Shown piece by piece: positions 7,195 through 15,506 of a stretch of DNA of 21,857 nt. Under the pieces are notes generated by a model. The model was not told where the DNA came from. It saw only the letters and a program-made list of their open reading frames with translations, and searched no databases. This stretch comes from Proteiniphilum sp. (GTDB lineage Bacteria; Bacteroidota; Bacteroidia; Bacteroidales; Dysgonomonadaceae): contig JAIRSV010000040.1 in NCBI GenBank assembly GCA_031255275.1, positions 1 to 21,857 of the forward strand, read 5' to 3'. The position numbers and the translations under genes were made by a program. Numbering within the stretch: the stretch's first letter is position 1; each line of letters opens with the position of its first letter.

Positions 7195-8844
7195 CTTCCG
7201 GAAGGGAAACCGCGGCGCGGAACTTCGGGTAGGTCTCTCCGGCTTGTCATCCCTTTCGAAGAACTTCCCCCCCGGCTTAAAGGGCTTGTCCGCGTCGCGT
7301 TCCCTGTCGCCGTAAAACGGGCGAGAGTCACGCTCGCGAGACTTGAAAGGCCTGTCACTCCTCTCATCCCTGTCCGGGGCGAAAAACCGCCCGCCCGCAC
7401 CGCCCGGCAGACGGACATCCCGTCTCTCCGGGCGGGGAGCGGGACGCTCCCGTTCATCACCGTCCCTCATCCGGAAGCGCCTGTCCCGCGAATACCCGTC
7501 TCCGGCCTCCTCCGCGCGCCGCGAACGGCGAAAGCCCTCCCGCATATTTCGTGCATGATGCGCATCCTCATCGCCCGGCCGGTCACCGTCGCGAAACCCC
7601 TCCCTCACGGGACGATCCTCACGTTTGCCCGAAAAAAGCTCATACTCGCGCATCTCGCACTCCAGCGCACCGTTATACAGGAAAAACCGCCTGGAATGTC
7701 GGAGACCGATCGCCTCAAAAGCCTCCTTCCGATAACTCAGCACATACGCCCGATACCCCGGAAAGACATGCTTCAGCCGTTCACCGATCATCCCGTAGAG
7801 ATCATTCAGATCCTCCACCCTGAGCCGCTCCCCATAAGGAGGATTCGTCATCAGGACACCCTCCTTTGCAGGCGCCTCGGCGAACTGCTGAAACGGTTTC
7901 ACCGCCAGGTCGATATACCTCCTCAACCCCGCGTTCCTCACGTTATTACCGGTCATGGCGACCGCCTTGGGCGATATGTCGAAACCCATGATACGGTGGT
8001 TAAACTCCCGCGCACCCGACTCATCGTTATAAATCGCGCTGAAAAGTTCACTGTCGAAATCCCGCCACTTCTCAAAGGCAAAATGCGTACGGTGAATACC
8101 CGGAGGAATCCCCAGCGCAATCATCGCCGCCTCGATCAGCAAAGTCCCCGAACCGCACATCGGGTCAATAAAATCACACTCTCCGCGCCACCCCGACTTC
8201 AGGATCATGCCGGCCGCCAGCACCTCATTCAGCGGCGCCTCCCCCTGCGTCGTCCGGTAACCCCGCTTGTGGAGCGACTCGCCCGAGCTGTCGAATGACA
8301 GCGTACACCGGTTGTGCGCCACGTGGACGTGCAGCACAATATCGGGATTCGAGATACTCACCGAAGGACGCTTCCCAAGCCGTTCGTTAAACCAGTCCGC
8401 AATAGCATCCTTCACCTTATACGCCACATACTTCGAATGGGTGAAGATGTGCGAAAAAACCACCGCGTCGATAGAAAACGTCGTATCCGGCGAGAGATAA
8501 CCCTCCCAGTCAAAACGCTTCACCGCCTCATACACCTCATCCGCGCTCTCCGCCCTGAAAGAATAAAACGGTTTCAGGATACGCAACGCCGTGCGGCAAT
8601 GCACGTTCGTCTTATACATCAACGCCTTGTCGCCCATGAACGACACCATCCGCGTTCCGGTCTCCACACACTCCGCCCCCAGCGCCACAAGCTCCTCCGC
8701 CAGCACATCCTCCAGTTCCGCCAGCGTCTTGGCGATCATCGGGAAGCGGTCATTACAGTCATTCGTCACAGCCCCGTCAAGGGATAATCCGGGGAGAGCG
8801 GTTTCCCCCTCGCGTGTTTCACGAAAGCCTTCGTTATCAATCAT
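7189..8844 (-). CDS. THUMP-domain class I SAM-dependent RNA methyltransferase (RlmL/YpsC family) with charged C-terminal tail
   Basis: The 551-residue protein contains a ferredoxin-like/THUMP N-terminal region (about 35-200) beginning MIAKTLAELEDVLAEEL, then a Rossmann methyltransferase domain. The SAM-binding motif is DPMCGSGTLL (227-236) and the catalytic motif TNPPYGERL (333-341), the NPPY signature of N2-guanine methylation. The family modifies 23S rRNA (the E. coli RlmL half makes m2G2445) or related RNA. It lacks the second RlmK methyltransferase domain of the E. coli fusion. The start at 8844 is supported by a -7 motif about 25 bp upstream; a GTG at residue 26 is an alternative, since homologues usually begin close to FxMIAKT. 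From about residue 406 to 551 the chain is a low-complexity tail of Arg, Asp, Glu, Gly and Pro with repeated DRPFK/SRPFY/DKPFK motifs, probably a disordered RNA-binding extension. Confidence 0.9.
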   Translation of the reverse strand: MIDNEGFRETREGETALPGLSLDGAVTNDCNDRFPMIAKTLAELEDVLAEELVALGAECVETGTRMVSFMGDKALMYKTNVHCRTALRILKPFYSFRAESADEVYEAVKRFDWEGYLSPDTTFSIDAVVFSHIFTHSKYVAYKVKDAIADWFNERLGKRPSVSISNPDIVLHVHVAHNRCTLSFDSSGESLHKRGYRTTQGEAPLNEVLAAGMILKSGWRGECDFIDPMCGSGTLLIEAAMIALGIPPGIHRTHFAFEKWRDFDSELFSAIYNDESGAREFNHRIMGFDISPKAVAMTGNNVRNAGLRRYIDLAVKPFQQFAEAPAKEGVLMTNPPYGERLRVEDLNDLYGMIGERLKHVFPGYRAYVLSYRKEAFEAIGLRHSRRFFLYNGALECEMREYELFSGKREDRPVREGFRDGDRPGDEDAHHARNMREGFRRSRRAEEAGDGYSRDRRFRMRDGDERERPAPRPERRDVRLPGGAGGRFFAPDRDERSDRPFKSRERDSRPFYGDRERDADKPFKPGGKFFERDDKPERPTRSSAPRFPFRKK

Positions 8845-8868
8845 TCGTTATCATTTTTAATGTGAGTG

Positions 8869-8876
8869 CAAAGATA
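8869..8876 (-). promoter_or_regulatory. Bacteroidetes-type -7 element of the RNA methyltransferase promoter
   Basis: On the minus strand this reads TATCTTTG, matching the TAnnTTTG consensus of Bacteroidetes primary-sigma promoters, and ends 24 bp before the ATG at 8844. I cannot see a good -33 TTTG at the expected distance, so the call rests on the -7 element and its position. Confidence 0.55.
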
Positions 8877-9102
8877 ATACCCGTAAAGCGATTTTACCGC
8901 ATCACAGCCGAACAAAATAGCTAATTCACCCCACATACGCCTGCGCAGCGAGCGTAAAGTCCGATCGCCGTTCCATCCCCGTCAGCCCGCCCTTTTCGCG
9001 ACAACCGGCATCCGTACCGGACAGCCCCCCCCCAGCGGGCAAAAACACCCCCCCACCCGGGGAAGAAAATCCGGGCAGCGCGGCCGACAATGTAATTTTA
9101 TA

Positions 9103-9110
9103 TATCTTTG
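9103..9110 (+). promoter_or_regulatory. Bacteroidetes-type -7 element of the aminotransferase promoter
   Basis: TATCTTTG at 9103-9110 matches TAnnTTTG and lies 41 bp before the ATG at 9152. It sits in the 307-bp divergent intergenic region shared with the RNA methyltransferase. The -33 region is not convincing. The rest of this gap (8877-9102) holds a small AT-rich palindrome, GTAAA/TTTAC near 8883-8897, and C-rich runs near 9027-9060, but no gene I can support. Confidence 0.6.
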
Positions 9111-9151
9111 CCCCCGCTATCAAACAAAAAGGCATCAACAAACAGCTATTT

Positions 9152-10348
9152 ATGAAGAATATATTATCCGCCAGACTGACCGCCCTGTCGCCCTCCGAAA
9201 CGTTTGCGATGGCGCAGAAAAGCAATGAACTCAAAGCCCTCGGCATAGACGTCATCAACATGAGCGTGGGAGAACCCGACTTCACCACCCCCGACCATAT
9301 AAAGGAAGCCGCCAAGAAGGCGGTTGACGATAATTACTCCTTTTACTCACCCGTAGCAGGATTTCCCGATCTGAGGGAAGCCATCTGCGATAAACTGTCG
9401 AGAGAAAACAGCCTGAAATATACACCGGCGCAGATAGTCGTTTCCGGCGGAGCGAAGCAATCGCTGTGCAACGTCATCCTGTCCATCATAGATAAAGGCG
9501 AAGAAGTGATCATTCCGACCCCCTGCTGGGTGAGTTATCCTGAGATGGTGAAACTGGCAGAAGGCACCACCCTCTTCGTATACGCCGGCATCGGGCAGAA
9601 CTACAAGCTCACCCCACGGCAGCTGGAAGAAGCCATTACGCCGGCGACCAAAGCGCTGCTCCTCTGTTCGCCGTCGAATCCGACCGGAAGCGTATATACC
9701 GAACCCGAACTGGCCGCGATAGTCCGCGTACTGGAAAAGCATCCCCAAGTCTATGTGATTGCCGACGAGATTTACGAGCACATCAACTATATCGGGCAAC
9801 ATGTGTCGATTGCGCAGTTTGACGCGATTCGCGACCGCGTGATAGTGGTAAACGGCGTGTCGAAAGGATATGCCATGACCGGCTGGCGTATCGGCTGGAT
9901 TGCCGCGCCGCAGCAGATAGCATCCGCCTGCAGCCTGCTTCAGGGGCAATATACGTCAGGCGCCTCGTCCGTTTCGCAGCGGGCAGCGCTGGCCGCCTAT
10001 TCCGGCGACCAGCGTTGCGTGAGCGAAATGCGGACAGCTTTCGAAAGGAGAAGGAATCTTATCGTGAAACAGCTCGGAGAGATACCCGGCCTCAAGGTGA
10101 ACATCCCTATGGGCGCTTTTTACATACTCCCCGACTGTTCCTGTTACCTGGGCCGGTCATACGGCGGAAAGAGAGTGCAGACGGCAGCCGACCTGTCCAT
10201 GTATATACTGGAAGAAGCACATGTAGCCTGCGTAGGCGGAGACGCCTTCGGCGCTCCCGGATGCCTCCGGCTGTCGTACGCCATTTCAGACGCGAACATC
10301 ACCGAGGCGATTGCCCGCATCAAAAGGACGCTGGAAAAGTTAGCGTAA
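9152..10348 (+). CDS. Class I/II pyridoxal-phosphate aminotransferase (aspartate aminotransferase-like)
   Basis: The 398-residue length is standard for fold-type I aminotransferases of subgroup I-gamma. Visible motifs: substrate-binding loop MSVGEPDFTTPDHI (from residue 37), the glycine turn SGGAKQSL, CSPSNPTGSVY with Asn176, IADEIYEH with Asp205 contacting the pyridine nitrogen and Tyr208, VNGVSKGYAMTGWRIGW with Lys238 as the Schiff-base lysine, and CLRLSYA with Arg373 binding the substrate alpha-carboxylate. Bacteroidetes homologues are annotated as aspartate (or general) aminotransferase, moving the amino group between aspartate and 2-oxoglutarate. Exact substrate choice, including prephenate or branched-chain acids, cannot be settled from motifs. 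It has its own promoter and is convergent with the secreted EEP-family gene, with only 20 bp between them and no obvious terminator. Confidence 0.93.
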   Translation: MKNILSARLTALSPSETFAMAQKSNELKALGIDVINMSVGEPDFTTPDHIKEAAKKAVDDNYSFYSPVAGFPDLREAICDKLSRENSLKYTPAQIVVSGGAKQSLCNVILSIIDKGEEVIIPTPCWVSYPEMVKLAEGTTLFVYAGIGQNYKLTPRQLEEAITPATKALLLCSPSNPTGSVYTEPELAAIVRVLEKHPQVYVIADEIYEHINYIGQHVSIAQFDAIRDRVIVVNGVSKGYAMTGWRIGWIAAPQQIASACSLLQGQYTSGASSVSQRAALAAYSGDQRCVSEMRTAFERRRNLIVKQLGEIPGLKVNIPMGAFYILPDCSCYLGRSYGGKRVQTAADLSMYILEEAHVACVGGDAFGAPGCLRLSYAISDANITEAIARIKRTLEKLA

Positions 10349-10368
10349 GAAAAGCGGCCGTTCACCCC

Positions 10369-11220
10369 TCACATCTTTGCCTGCACCATTACCGGAAAGT
10401 GATCGGAGGGAAACCTTCCGTGCGGCATATCGTTGAGTACTCCATACCTTTTTATCGTGATATGGGAAGTGACCCAGATGTAGTCGATACGGCTCTTCGC
10501 CGGAGAGTCCGGCAAGAATGCGTTGAAAGTGCCCTCCGTTCCGTAAGGCGCTTCCAGGGTCACGAGACGGGAATCGCAGAGTTTGCCCGAGTCGCGGATG
10601 ATTTGAATGGGTTCATCGTCGGGCGTCGCGTTGAAGTCGCCCGTCGCGAACACGGGGCTTTCCCCCGCAATCAGCCCGATCTTTTCCAGCAGCAGCAGCG
10701 ATGAATTTCGCCGGGCAATTTCCCCCTCATGATCATAATGCGAGTTGAAGACAAAGAAACTCTTTCCCGACAGCTTATCCTCAAACTTCGCCCATGAGCA
10801 GATGCGGTTGCAGCAGGTAGCATCCCATCCCTTGCCGGGGACATCAGGCGTTTCGGAAAACCAGAAGTCGCCACTGTCAAGCAGCACCAGGCGATCCTTT
10901 TTATACAGGATGGCCGAGTGTTCGCCCGCCTCCTTCCCGTCGTCGCGCCCTGCGCCCACACAGGCATAATCCTCCAGTTCAAGAATACCCTCCAACTGAT
11001 GCTTAAACCCCTCCTGCGTACCCACGATGTCCGGATCATGGGACTGTATCAGACCCTTCACCAGCTCTTTTCTGTGAGGCCAGGCATTCCCGCCGTCGGC
11101 GGGAGTATCCATTCTCAGGTTAAAGGTCGCCACGCCGAGCAGCGTCTCCCCCCCGTTCTGCGCCGACAATGTCACCACCGGCCACACTGTCAGACATATC
11201 CATACAATTACTTTTTTCAT
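10369..11220 (-). CDS. Secreted endonuclease/exonuclease/phosphatase (EEP) family hydrolase
   Basis: I place the start at the ATG at 11218-11220, which gives 283 residues and a clear signal peptide (MKKVIVWICLTVWPVVTLSA, cleavage near SAQ). The frame extends further upstream, but that extension has no protein-like features. The EEP (DNase I-like) fold is shown by ATFNLRM at the first strand, VGTQEG with metal-binding Glu70, FNSHYDH with His161, TGDFNATPDD with Asp195 and Asn197, SRIDYIW (Asp246), and the terminal PSDHFPV with Asp273/His274 as the metal ligand/general-base pair. The family includes nucleases, sphingomyelinases and inositol phosphatases. Secretion and small size suggest a periplasmic or extracellular phosphodiesterase, but the substrate is unknown. 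It diverges from ileS across a 264-bp intergenic region; no clear -7 motif is visible on its side. Confidence 0.9.
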   Translation of the reverse strand: MKKVIVWICLTVWPVVTLSAQNGGETLLGVATFNLRMDTPADGGNAWPHRKELVKGLIQSHDPDIVGTQEGFKHQLEGILELEDYACVGAGRDDGKEAGEHSAILYKKDRLVLLDSGDFWFSETPDVPGKGWDATCCNRICSWAKFEDKLSGKSFFVFNSHYDHEGEIARRNSSLLLLEKIGLIAGESPVFATGDFNATPDDEPIQIIRDSGKLCDSRLVTLEAPYGTEGTFNAFLPDSPAKSRIDYIWVTSHITIKRYGVLNDMPHGRFPSDHFPVMVQAKM

Positions 11221-11242
11221 TTTATCCCTATACTTGTTGTTA

Positions 11243-11274
11243 TTTGATCGAATACCTGTGGCTCTTTGATCGAA
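11243..11274. repeat. Pair of direct TTTGATCGAA repeats upstream of the EEP gene
   Basis: TTTGATCGAA occurs at 11243-11252 and 11265-11274, 22 bp apart (about two helical turns), 23-54 bp upstream of the minus-strand start codon. Each copy contains the palindrome TTCGATCAAA in imperfect form (core TTGATCGA). It could be an operator for a regulator or chance; nothing else supports it. Confidence 0.3.
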
Positions 11275-11419
11275 ACCGCAGCCCGGGACGCAGGACGGCC
11301 GAAGTTTGCGGAAAGACCTCAAAACAGTTTCCAAAGCCCTAAAGTATATCTTTTTATCAAAACAGACAAGTCAACCCGTTCGATTTTTGTCAACCGCCCC
11401 GTTTGCTTTCAATTTTCAG

Positions 11420-11449
11420 TTGGCGGTTTTTAATTTATTGTTACCTTTG
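11420..11449 (+). promoter_or_regulatory. Promoter of ileS (-33 TTG / -7 TAnnTTTG)
   Basis: TACCTTTG at 11442-11449 fits the Bacteroidetes -7 consensus TAnnTTTG, and TTGG at 11420-11423 sits at the right distance for the -33 element (19 bp from TTG to the -7). The ATG of ileS is 35 bp after the -7. The rest of this divergent gap is AT-rich (11335-11420) with no recognisable gene or T-box-like leader. Confidence 0.7.
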
Positions 11450-11484
11450 CACCTTATTTTTTTGTGGTATAAATTTCATTGACA

Positions 11485-14400
11485 ATGAGTAAGAAATTTC
11501 CGGAATACAGCTGCTTAGACCTCTCGGAAATAAACAGAGAGATGCTGAAGTCCTGGGACGAAAAAGAGATTTTCAGGAAAAGTCTGGAGATACGGGAAGG
11601 GCACACACCGTTTGTGTTTTATGAAGGCCCCCCCTCGGCCAACGGGATGCCGGGCATCCATCACGTGATTGCGCGTTCCATCAAAGACATCTTCTGCCGT
11701 TACAAAACCATGAAGGGCTTTCTGGTAAACCGGAAAGCAGGATGGGACACACACGGGCTGCCCGTGGAACTGAGCGTAGAAAAATCGCTGGGAATCACCA
11801 AAGAAGACATCGGGAAAAAAATATCGGTCGAAGAATACAACGCAGCGTGCCGCACCGAAGTGATGAAATACACCAGAGAGTGGGAAGACCTCACCCGGAA
11901 AATGGGATACTGGGTCGACATGAGCAATCCGTACATCACCTGCGACAACCGCTATATAGAAACCCTCTGGTACCTCCTGAAGGAATTATACCAAAAAGGC
12001 TATCTCTACAAGGGATACACCATACAACCCTACTCGCCCGCCGCCGGCACAGGTCTCAGCACGCACGAACTGAACCAGCCCGGATGCTATCGCGATGTGA
12101 AGGATACGACCTGCACAGCCCAGTTCCTGATCCGGGAGCCGCTGCCGGAATGGACAGCGTTTGGCGAACCCTTCTTCCTGGCATGGACGACCACGCCCTG
12201 GACGCTGCCCTCCAACGTTCTGCTGGCCGCCGGCGCCGGGATCGATTACGTAGCGGTGCAGACCTGGAACCCCTACAGCGGCAAACCGATGACAGCCGTG
12301 CTGGCCAAAAACCTGGTGAATAACTATTTCCCCGCCGGGAACGGAACGCTTCCGCTCGACGCCTATACGCCGGGCGACAAGAATATCCCCTTCCGCGTGA
12401 TCGATAAAGTATGGAAAGGCGCCGAACTGGCAGGGATAAAGTACGAACAGCTTATCCCCTGGGTAAAGGTATCGGAAAACGGGCTGAAGGTAGTGACGGG
12501 AGACTTCGTGACCACCGGAGACGGTACCGGCATCGTGCATATAGCGCCAACCTTCGGTGCCGACGACGCGAGAGCAGGGAAAGAAAACAGTGTGCCGGGA
12601 GTAACCCTCACCGACAGGGAAGGAAACGCCCGTCCGATGGTAGATCTCACCGGGAAATACTTCCGTATCGAAGACCTCGACCCCGCGTTTGTGCGGGACA
12701 GCATGAATGTCGACCTCTACGGAGAGTACGCCGGCCGGTATGTGAAGAATGTCTACGACGATTCGCTCACCGACGCGGACGCCACGCTCGACGTGGATCT
12801 CTCAGTCATGCTGAAGCAGCAGAACCGCGCCTTCCGTATCGAGAAGCAGATACACTCCTATCCGCACTGCTGGCGGACAGACAAGCCCGTATTATACTAT
12901 CCGCTCGACAGCTGGTTCATTCGTTCGACGGCCTGTCGCGACAGGATGACGGAACTCAACAACACGATCAACTGGAAGCCGCAGTCCACCGGCACGGGGC
13001 GTTTCGGGAAATGGCTCGAAAACCTGCAGGACTGGAATCTGAGCCGCAGCCGTTACTGGGGTACCCCCCTCCCGATCTGGCGTACCGAAGACGGGAAAGA
13101 GGAAAAATGTATCGGTTCCGTGAAGGAACTCTGCGAAGAGATGCGCAAGGCGGTAGACGCGGGCGTCATGACCGCCCTTCCCTGGGAAGGCGTCGATCCG
13201 GACGAAGACAAAGAGCTTGCGTATGACCGGATAGACTTGCACCGTCCCTATGTGGATGATATTATATTGGTTTCCGGCAGCGGCCGGCCGATGCGACGCG
13301 AGGCGGATCTGATCGACGTCTGGTTCGACAGCGGCGCCATGCCCTTTGCGCAGGTATTCTATCCTCACATCGCGGAAGAAGATTTCCGGAAGATATTCCC
13401 CGCCGACTTCATTGCGGAGGGAGTCGATCAGACCCGCGGATGGTTCTACACCCTGCACGCCATCGCCTCGATGGTAAAGGGGAGCGTGGCATTCAGGAAT
13501 GTAGTCTCCAACGGACTGGTACTCGACAAGAACGGCAACAAGATGTCGAAGCGTCTGGGCAATGCCGTGGATCCCTTTGAAACCATAGAGCGCTACGGTT
13601 CCGACCCGCTGCGCTGGTACATGATCACCAATGCCGCGCCGTGGGAAAACCTGAAATTCGACATGGAGGGGGTGGAAGAGGCGCGTCGCAAATTTTTCGG
13701 TACGCTTCACAACACCTACTCCTTCTTTGTACTGTATGCCAATGTAGATGATTTCCGGGATCAGTACGAGCAAATCGCCTTTGACAAGCGTCCCGAGATC
13801 GACCGCTGGATCCTGTCGATGTTACACTCGCTGGTGAAAGAGGTCGACCACAGTTACGAAGCATACGAACCCACCAGGGCAGGACGCGCCATTGCCGATT
13901 TCGTGAACGATCATCTCAGCAACTGGTACGTGCGTCTCAACCGCAAACGTTTCTGGGGCGGAGAGATGACCGAAGACAAGCTGTCGGCCTATCAGACGCT
14001 CTACCGCTGCCTGGTGACCGTGGCCAAACTGATGGCCCCCGTCGCTCCCTTTTATGCCGACAGGCTCTATCTCGACCTGACTTCGGCAACGGAGAGCGGC
14101 GAGCAGCTCGAATCGGTACACCTGGCCGACTTCCCCCTGTGCGACGATTCGCTCATCGACAGGCAACTCGAAGAACAGATGTATCTCGCCCAGACAACCT
14201 CGTCCATCGTGCTGTCGCTGCGTCGTAAGGTAAACATCAAAGTGCGCCGTCCGCTCTCCAGAATCATGATCCCGGTCACGGACGGGGAGCAGAAAAAGAA
14301 TATCCGAGCCGTAGAGTCACTAATCCTCAGCGAAGTCAATGTGAAGGAACTGCAGTTCGTCGATACCGCCAGCGAAATACTGGTGAAACGGGTGAAACCC

Positions 14401-14904
14401 GATTTCAGAAAGCTGGGACCTCGCTACGGGAAAATAATGAAACAGCTTGCTCCGAGGATACAGGGTATGACGCCCGAAGAGATTCAGGAACTGGAAAAGA
14501 ATGCCCGCTTCAGTTTGACCGTTGAGGGACAGGAAGCCGTGGTGACGCTCGATGACGTGGAAATCATTTCCGAGGATATTCCGGGATGGCTGGTGGCCAA
14601 CGAAGGGCGGCTGACGGTGGCGCTGGACGTCACGCTTACCCGCGAACTCACGGAAGAGGGTATCGCCCGCGAGCTGGTGAACAGGATACAAAACCTGCGT
14701 AAAGCGAAGGAGTTCGAGATCACAGACCGCATCACCGTCAGGCTCTCGTCCGATCCCGCTTTTGACGAGGCTGTCGCTCACAATGCCGGTTATATCAAAA
14801 ACCAGGTGCTGGCGGACGGGATCGTCATTGTGGACGAACGGCTCGAAGACGAAATCGAGATTGACGACAGGACGCTCACCGTCAGCATCGTAAGAAGCAG
14901 TTGA
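11485..14904 (+). CDS. ileS: Isoleucyl-tRNA synthetase (eukaryote-like long type)
   Basis: From the ATG at 11485 the protein has 1139 residues; a TTG two codons earlier is a weaker start. It charges tRNA-Ile with isoleucine using ATP in the cytoplasm. The class I catalytic domain opens with FYEGPPSANGMPGIHHV, where GIHH (57-60) replaces the HIGH motif, and contains KMSKR at 686-690 in NGNKMSKRLGNAVDPF. The CP1 editing insertion contains the typical TTPWTLPSN and a GTGIVHIAPTFGADD segment. The anticodon-binding helical domain follows (from about residue 780), and the C-terminus has the extra domain found in long, eukaryote-like IleS proteins instead of the zinc finger of the E. coli type. This lineage is the one often associated with natural mupirocin tolerance; that is family knowledge and was not tested here. 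It has its own promoter, and the TraR/DksA gene lies 121 bp downstream. Confidence 0.97.
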   Translation: MSKKFPEYSCLDLSEINREMLKSWDEKEIFRKSLEIREGHTPFVFYEGPPSANGMPGIHHVIARSIKDIFCRYKTMKGFLVNRKAGWDTHGLPVELSVEKSLGITKEDIGKKISVEEYNAACRTEVMKYTREWEDLTRKMGYWVDMSNPYITCDNRYIETLWYLLKELYQKGYLYKGYTIQPYSPAAGTGLSTHELNQPGCYRDVKDTTCTAQFLIREPLPEWTAFGEPFFLAWTTTPWTLPSNVLLAAGAGIDYVAVQTWNPYSGKPMTAVLAKNLVNNYFPAGNGTLPLDAYTPGDKNIPFRVIDKVWKGAELAGIKYEQLIPWVKVSENGLKVVTGDFVTTGDGTGIVHIAPTFGADDARAGKENSVPGVTLTDREGNARPMVDLTGKYFRIEDLDPAFVRDSMNVDLYGEYAGRYVKNVYDDSLTDADATLDVDLSVMLKQQNRAFRIEKQIHSYPHCWRTDKPVLYYPLDSWFIRSTACRDRMTELNNTINWKPQSTGTGRFGKWLENLQDWNLSRSRYWGTPLPIWRTEDGKEEKCIGSVKELCEEMRKAVDAGVMTALPWEGVDPDEDKELAYDRIDLHRPYVDDIILVSGSGRPMRREADLIDVWFDSGAMPFAQVFYPHIAEEDFRKIFPADFIAEGVDQTRGWFYTLHAIASMVKGSVAFRNVVSNGLVLDKNGNKMSKRLGNAVDPFETIERYGSDPLRWYMITNAAPWENLKFDMEGVEEARRKFFGTLHNTYSFFVLYANVDDFRDQYEQIAFDKRPEIDRWILSMLHSLVKEVDHSYEAYEPTRAGRAIADFVNDHLSNWYVRLNRKRFWGGEMTEDKLSAYQTLYRCLVTVAKLMAPVAPFYADRLYLDLTSATESGEQLESVHLADFPLCDDSLIDRQLEEQMYLAQTTSSIVLSLRRKVNIKVRRPLSRIMIPVTDGEQKKNIRAVESLILSEVNVKELQFVDTASEILVKRVKPDFRKLGPRYGKIMKQLAPRIQGMTPEEIQELEKNARFSLTVEGQEAVVTLDDVEIISEDIPGWLVANEGRLTVALDVTLTRELTEEGIARELVNRIQNLRKAKEFEITDRITVRLSSDPAFDEAVAHNAGYIKNQVLADGIVIVDERLEDEIEIDDRTLTVSIVRSS

Positions 14905-14932
14905 GATGTTATGCGATGTGTTATTATATTTG
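14901..14932 (+). promoter_or_regulatory. Upstream candidate promoter for the TraR/DksA-like gene
   Basis: TATATTTG at 14925-14932 matches TAnnTTTG, with a TTG at 14901-14903 (21-bp gap) overlapping the ileS stop codon. It lies 93 bp before the start codon and 70 bp upstream of a second, equally good -7 motif, suggesting tandem promoters. Confidence 0.45.
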
Positions 14933-14971
14933 TGAGACATACAAGTGCGTCCGGGATAAGTCCGGGCAAGC

Positions 14972-15002
14972 TTGGCAAATCTCCCGGCTTTCATTATATT
15001 TG
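14972..15002 (+). promoter_or_regulatory. Proximal promoter of the TraR/DksA-like gene
   Basis: TTGGC at 14972-14976 and TATATTTG at 14995-15002 form a -33/-7 pair with a 20-bp gap from TTG. The -7 ends 23 bp before the ATG at 15026. This is the best consensus match in the window and probably drives the regulator and the genes behind it. Confidence 0.7.
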
Positions 15003-15025
15003 CAAAAAATAAACAACGAGTTATT

Positions 15026-15406
15026 ATGAGTGAAAAGACAAAATATTCAGACGAGGAACTGGAAGAATTTCGCGCTATTATCAACGAAAAATTACAGGTA
15101 GCCAGACAGGAATATGAAAATTACCGCGCCGCCGTCACCAATGCCGACGGAAACGATACGGTAGACACTTCTCCCACCTACAAAGTGCTGGAGGAAGGCG
15201 CCTCTACCCTCTCCAAAGAGGAAGCCGGAAGGCTGGCGCAACGTCAGATGAAGTTCATTCAGAACCTGCAGGCTGCCCTCGTACGCATCGAGAACGGAAC
15301 ATACGGTATTTGTCGCGAAACCGGCAGGCTGATCCCGAAAGAACGTCTTCGTGCGGTGCCTCACGCCACGCTGAGCATCGAAGCCAAGTCGCAAAAGAAA
15401 AAATAA
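15026..15406 (+). CDS. TraR/DksA C4-type family regulator
   Basis: The start at 15026 (MSEKTKYSDEELEEF) gives 126 residues and places the -7 motif 23 bp upstream; the longer frame from 14972 would begin within the promoter. The protein has an N-terminal coiled-coil-like helical region (EELEEFRAIINEKL to about residue 90) and the conserved C-terminal DksA/TraR segment GTYGICRETGRLIPKERLRAVPHATLSIEAK. DksA-type proteins bind the secondary channel of RNA polymerase and modulate rRNA and stress promoters with ppGpp. Only one cysteine remains of the usual four zinc ligands, a condition I recall as common in Bacteroidetes members, so zinc binding is doubtful. It sits between ileS and lspA, in an order I recall as conserved in Bacteroidales. 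Confidence 0.92.
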   Translation: MSEKTKYSDEELEEFRAIINEKLQVARQEYENYRAAVTNADGNDTVDTSPTYKVLEEGASTLSKEEAGRLAQRQMKFIQNLQAALVRIENGTYGICRETGRLIPKERLRAVPHATLSIEAKSQKKK

Positions 15407-15506
15407 CCGCAATTCTGCGAAGATCCGGTCTGTATCCGCGAAAGTCAAGTATGAGAGACAATGTTCCTGTTCGGGTTTTTGTGCCCGTAATCATAAAAGA
15501 AAACGT

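Noticed and set aside
7555..8298. Plus-strand frame of 247 residues opposite the RNA methyltransferase
   Set aside because: Fully antisense to a gene with intact SAM and NPPY motifs; the sequence shows no recognisable domain.
10015..10704. Plus-strand frame spanning the aminotransferase end and the EEP gene
   Set aside because: It crosses two convergent real genes in the wrong frame/strand and has no coherent domain.
11221..11484. T-box or other riboswitch leader upstream of ileS
   Set aside because: The mapped -7 motif leaves a leader of under 40 nt, too short for a T-box, and no specifier or antiterminator-like sequence is visible.
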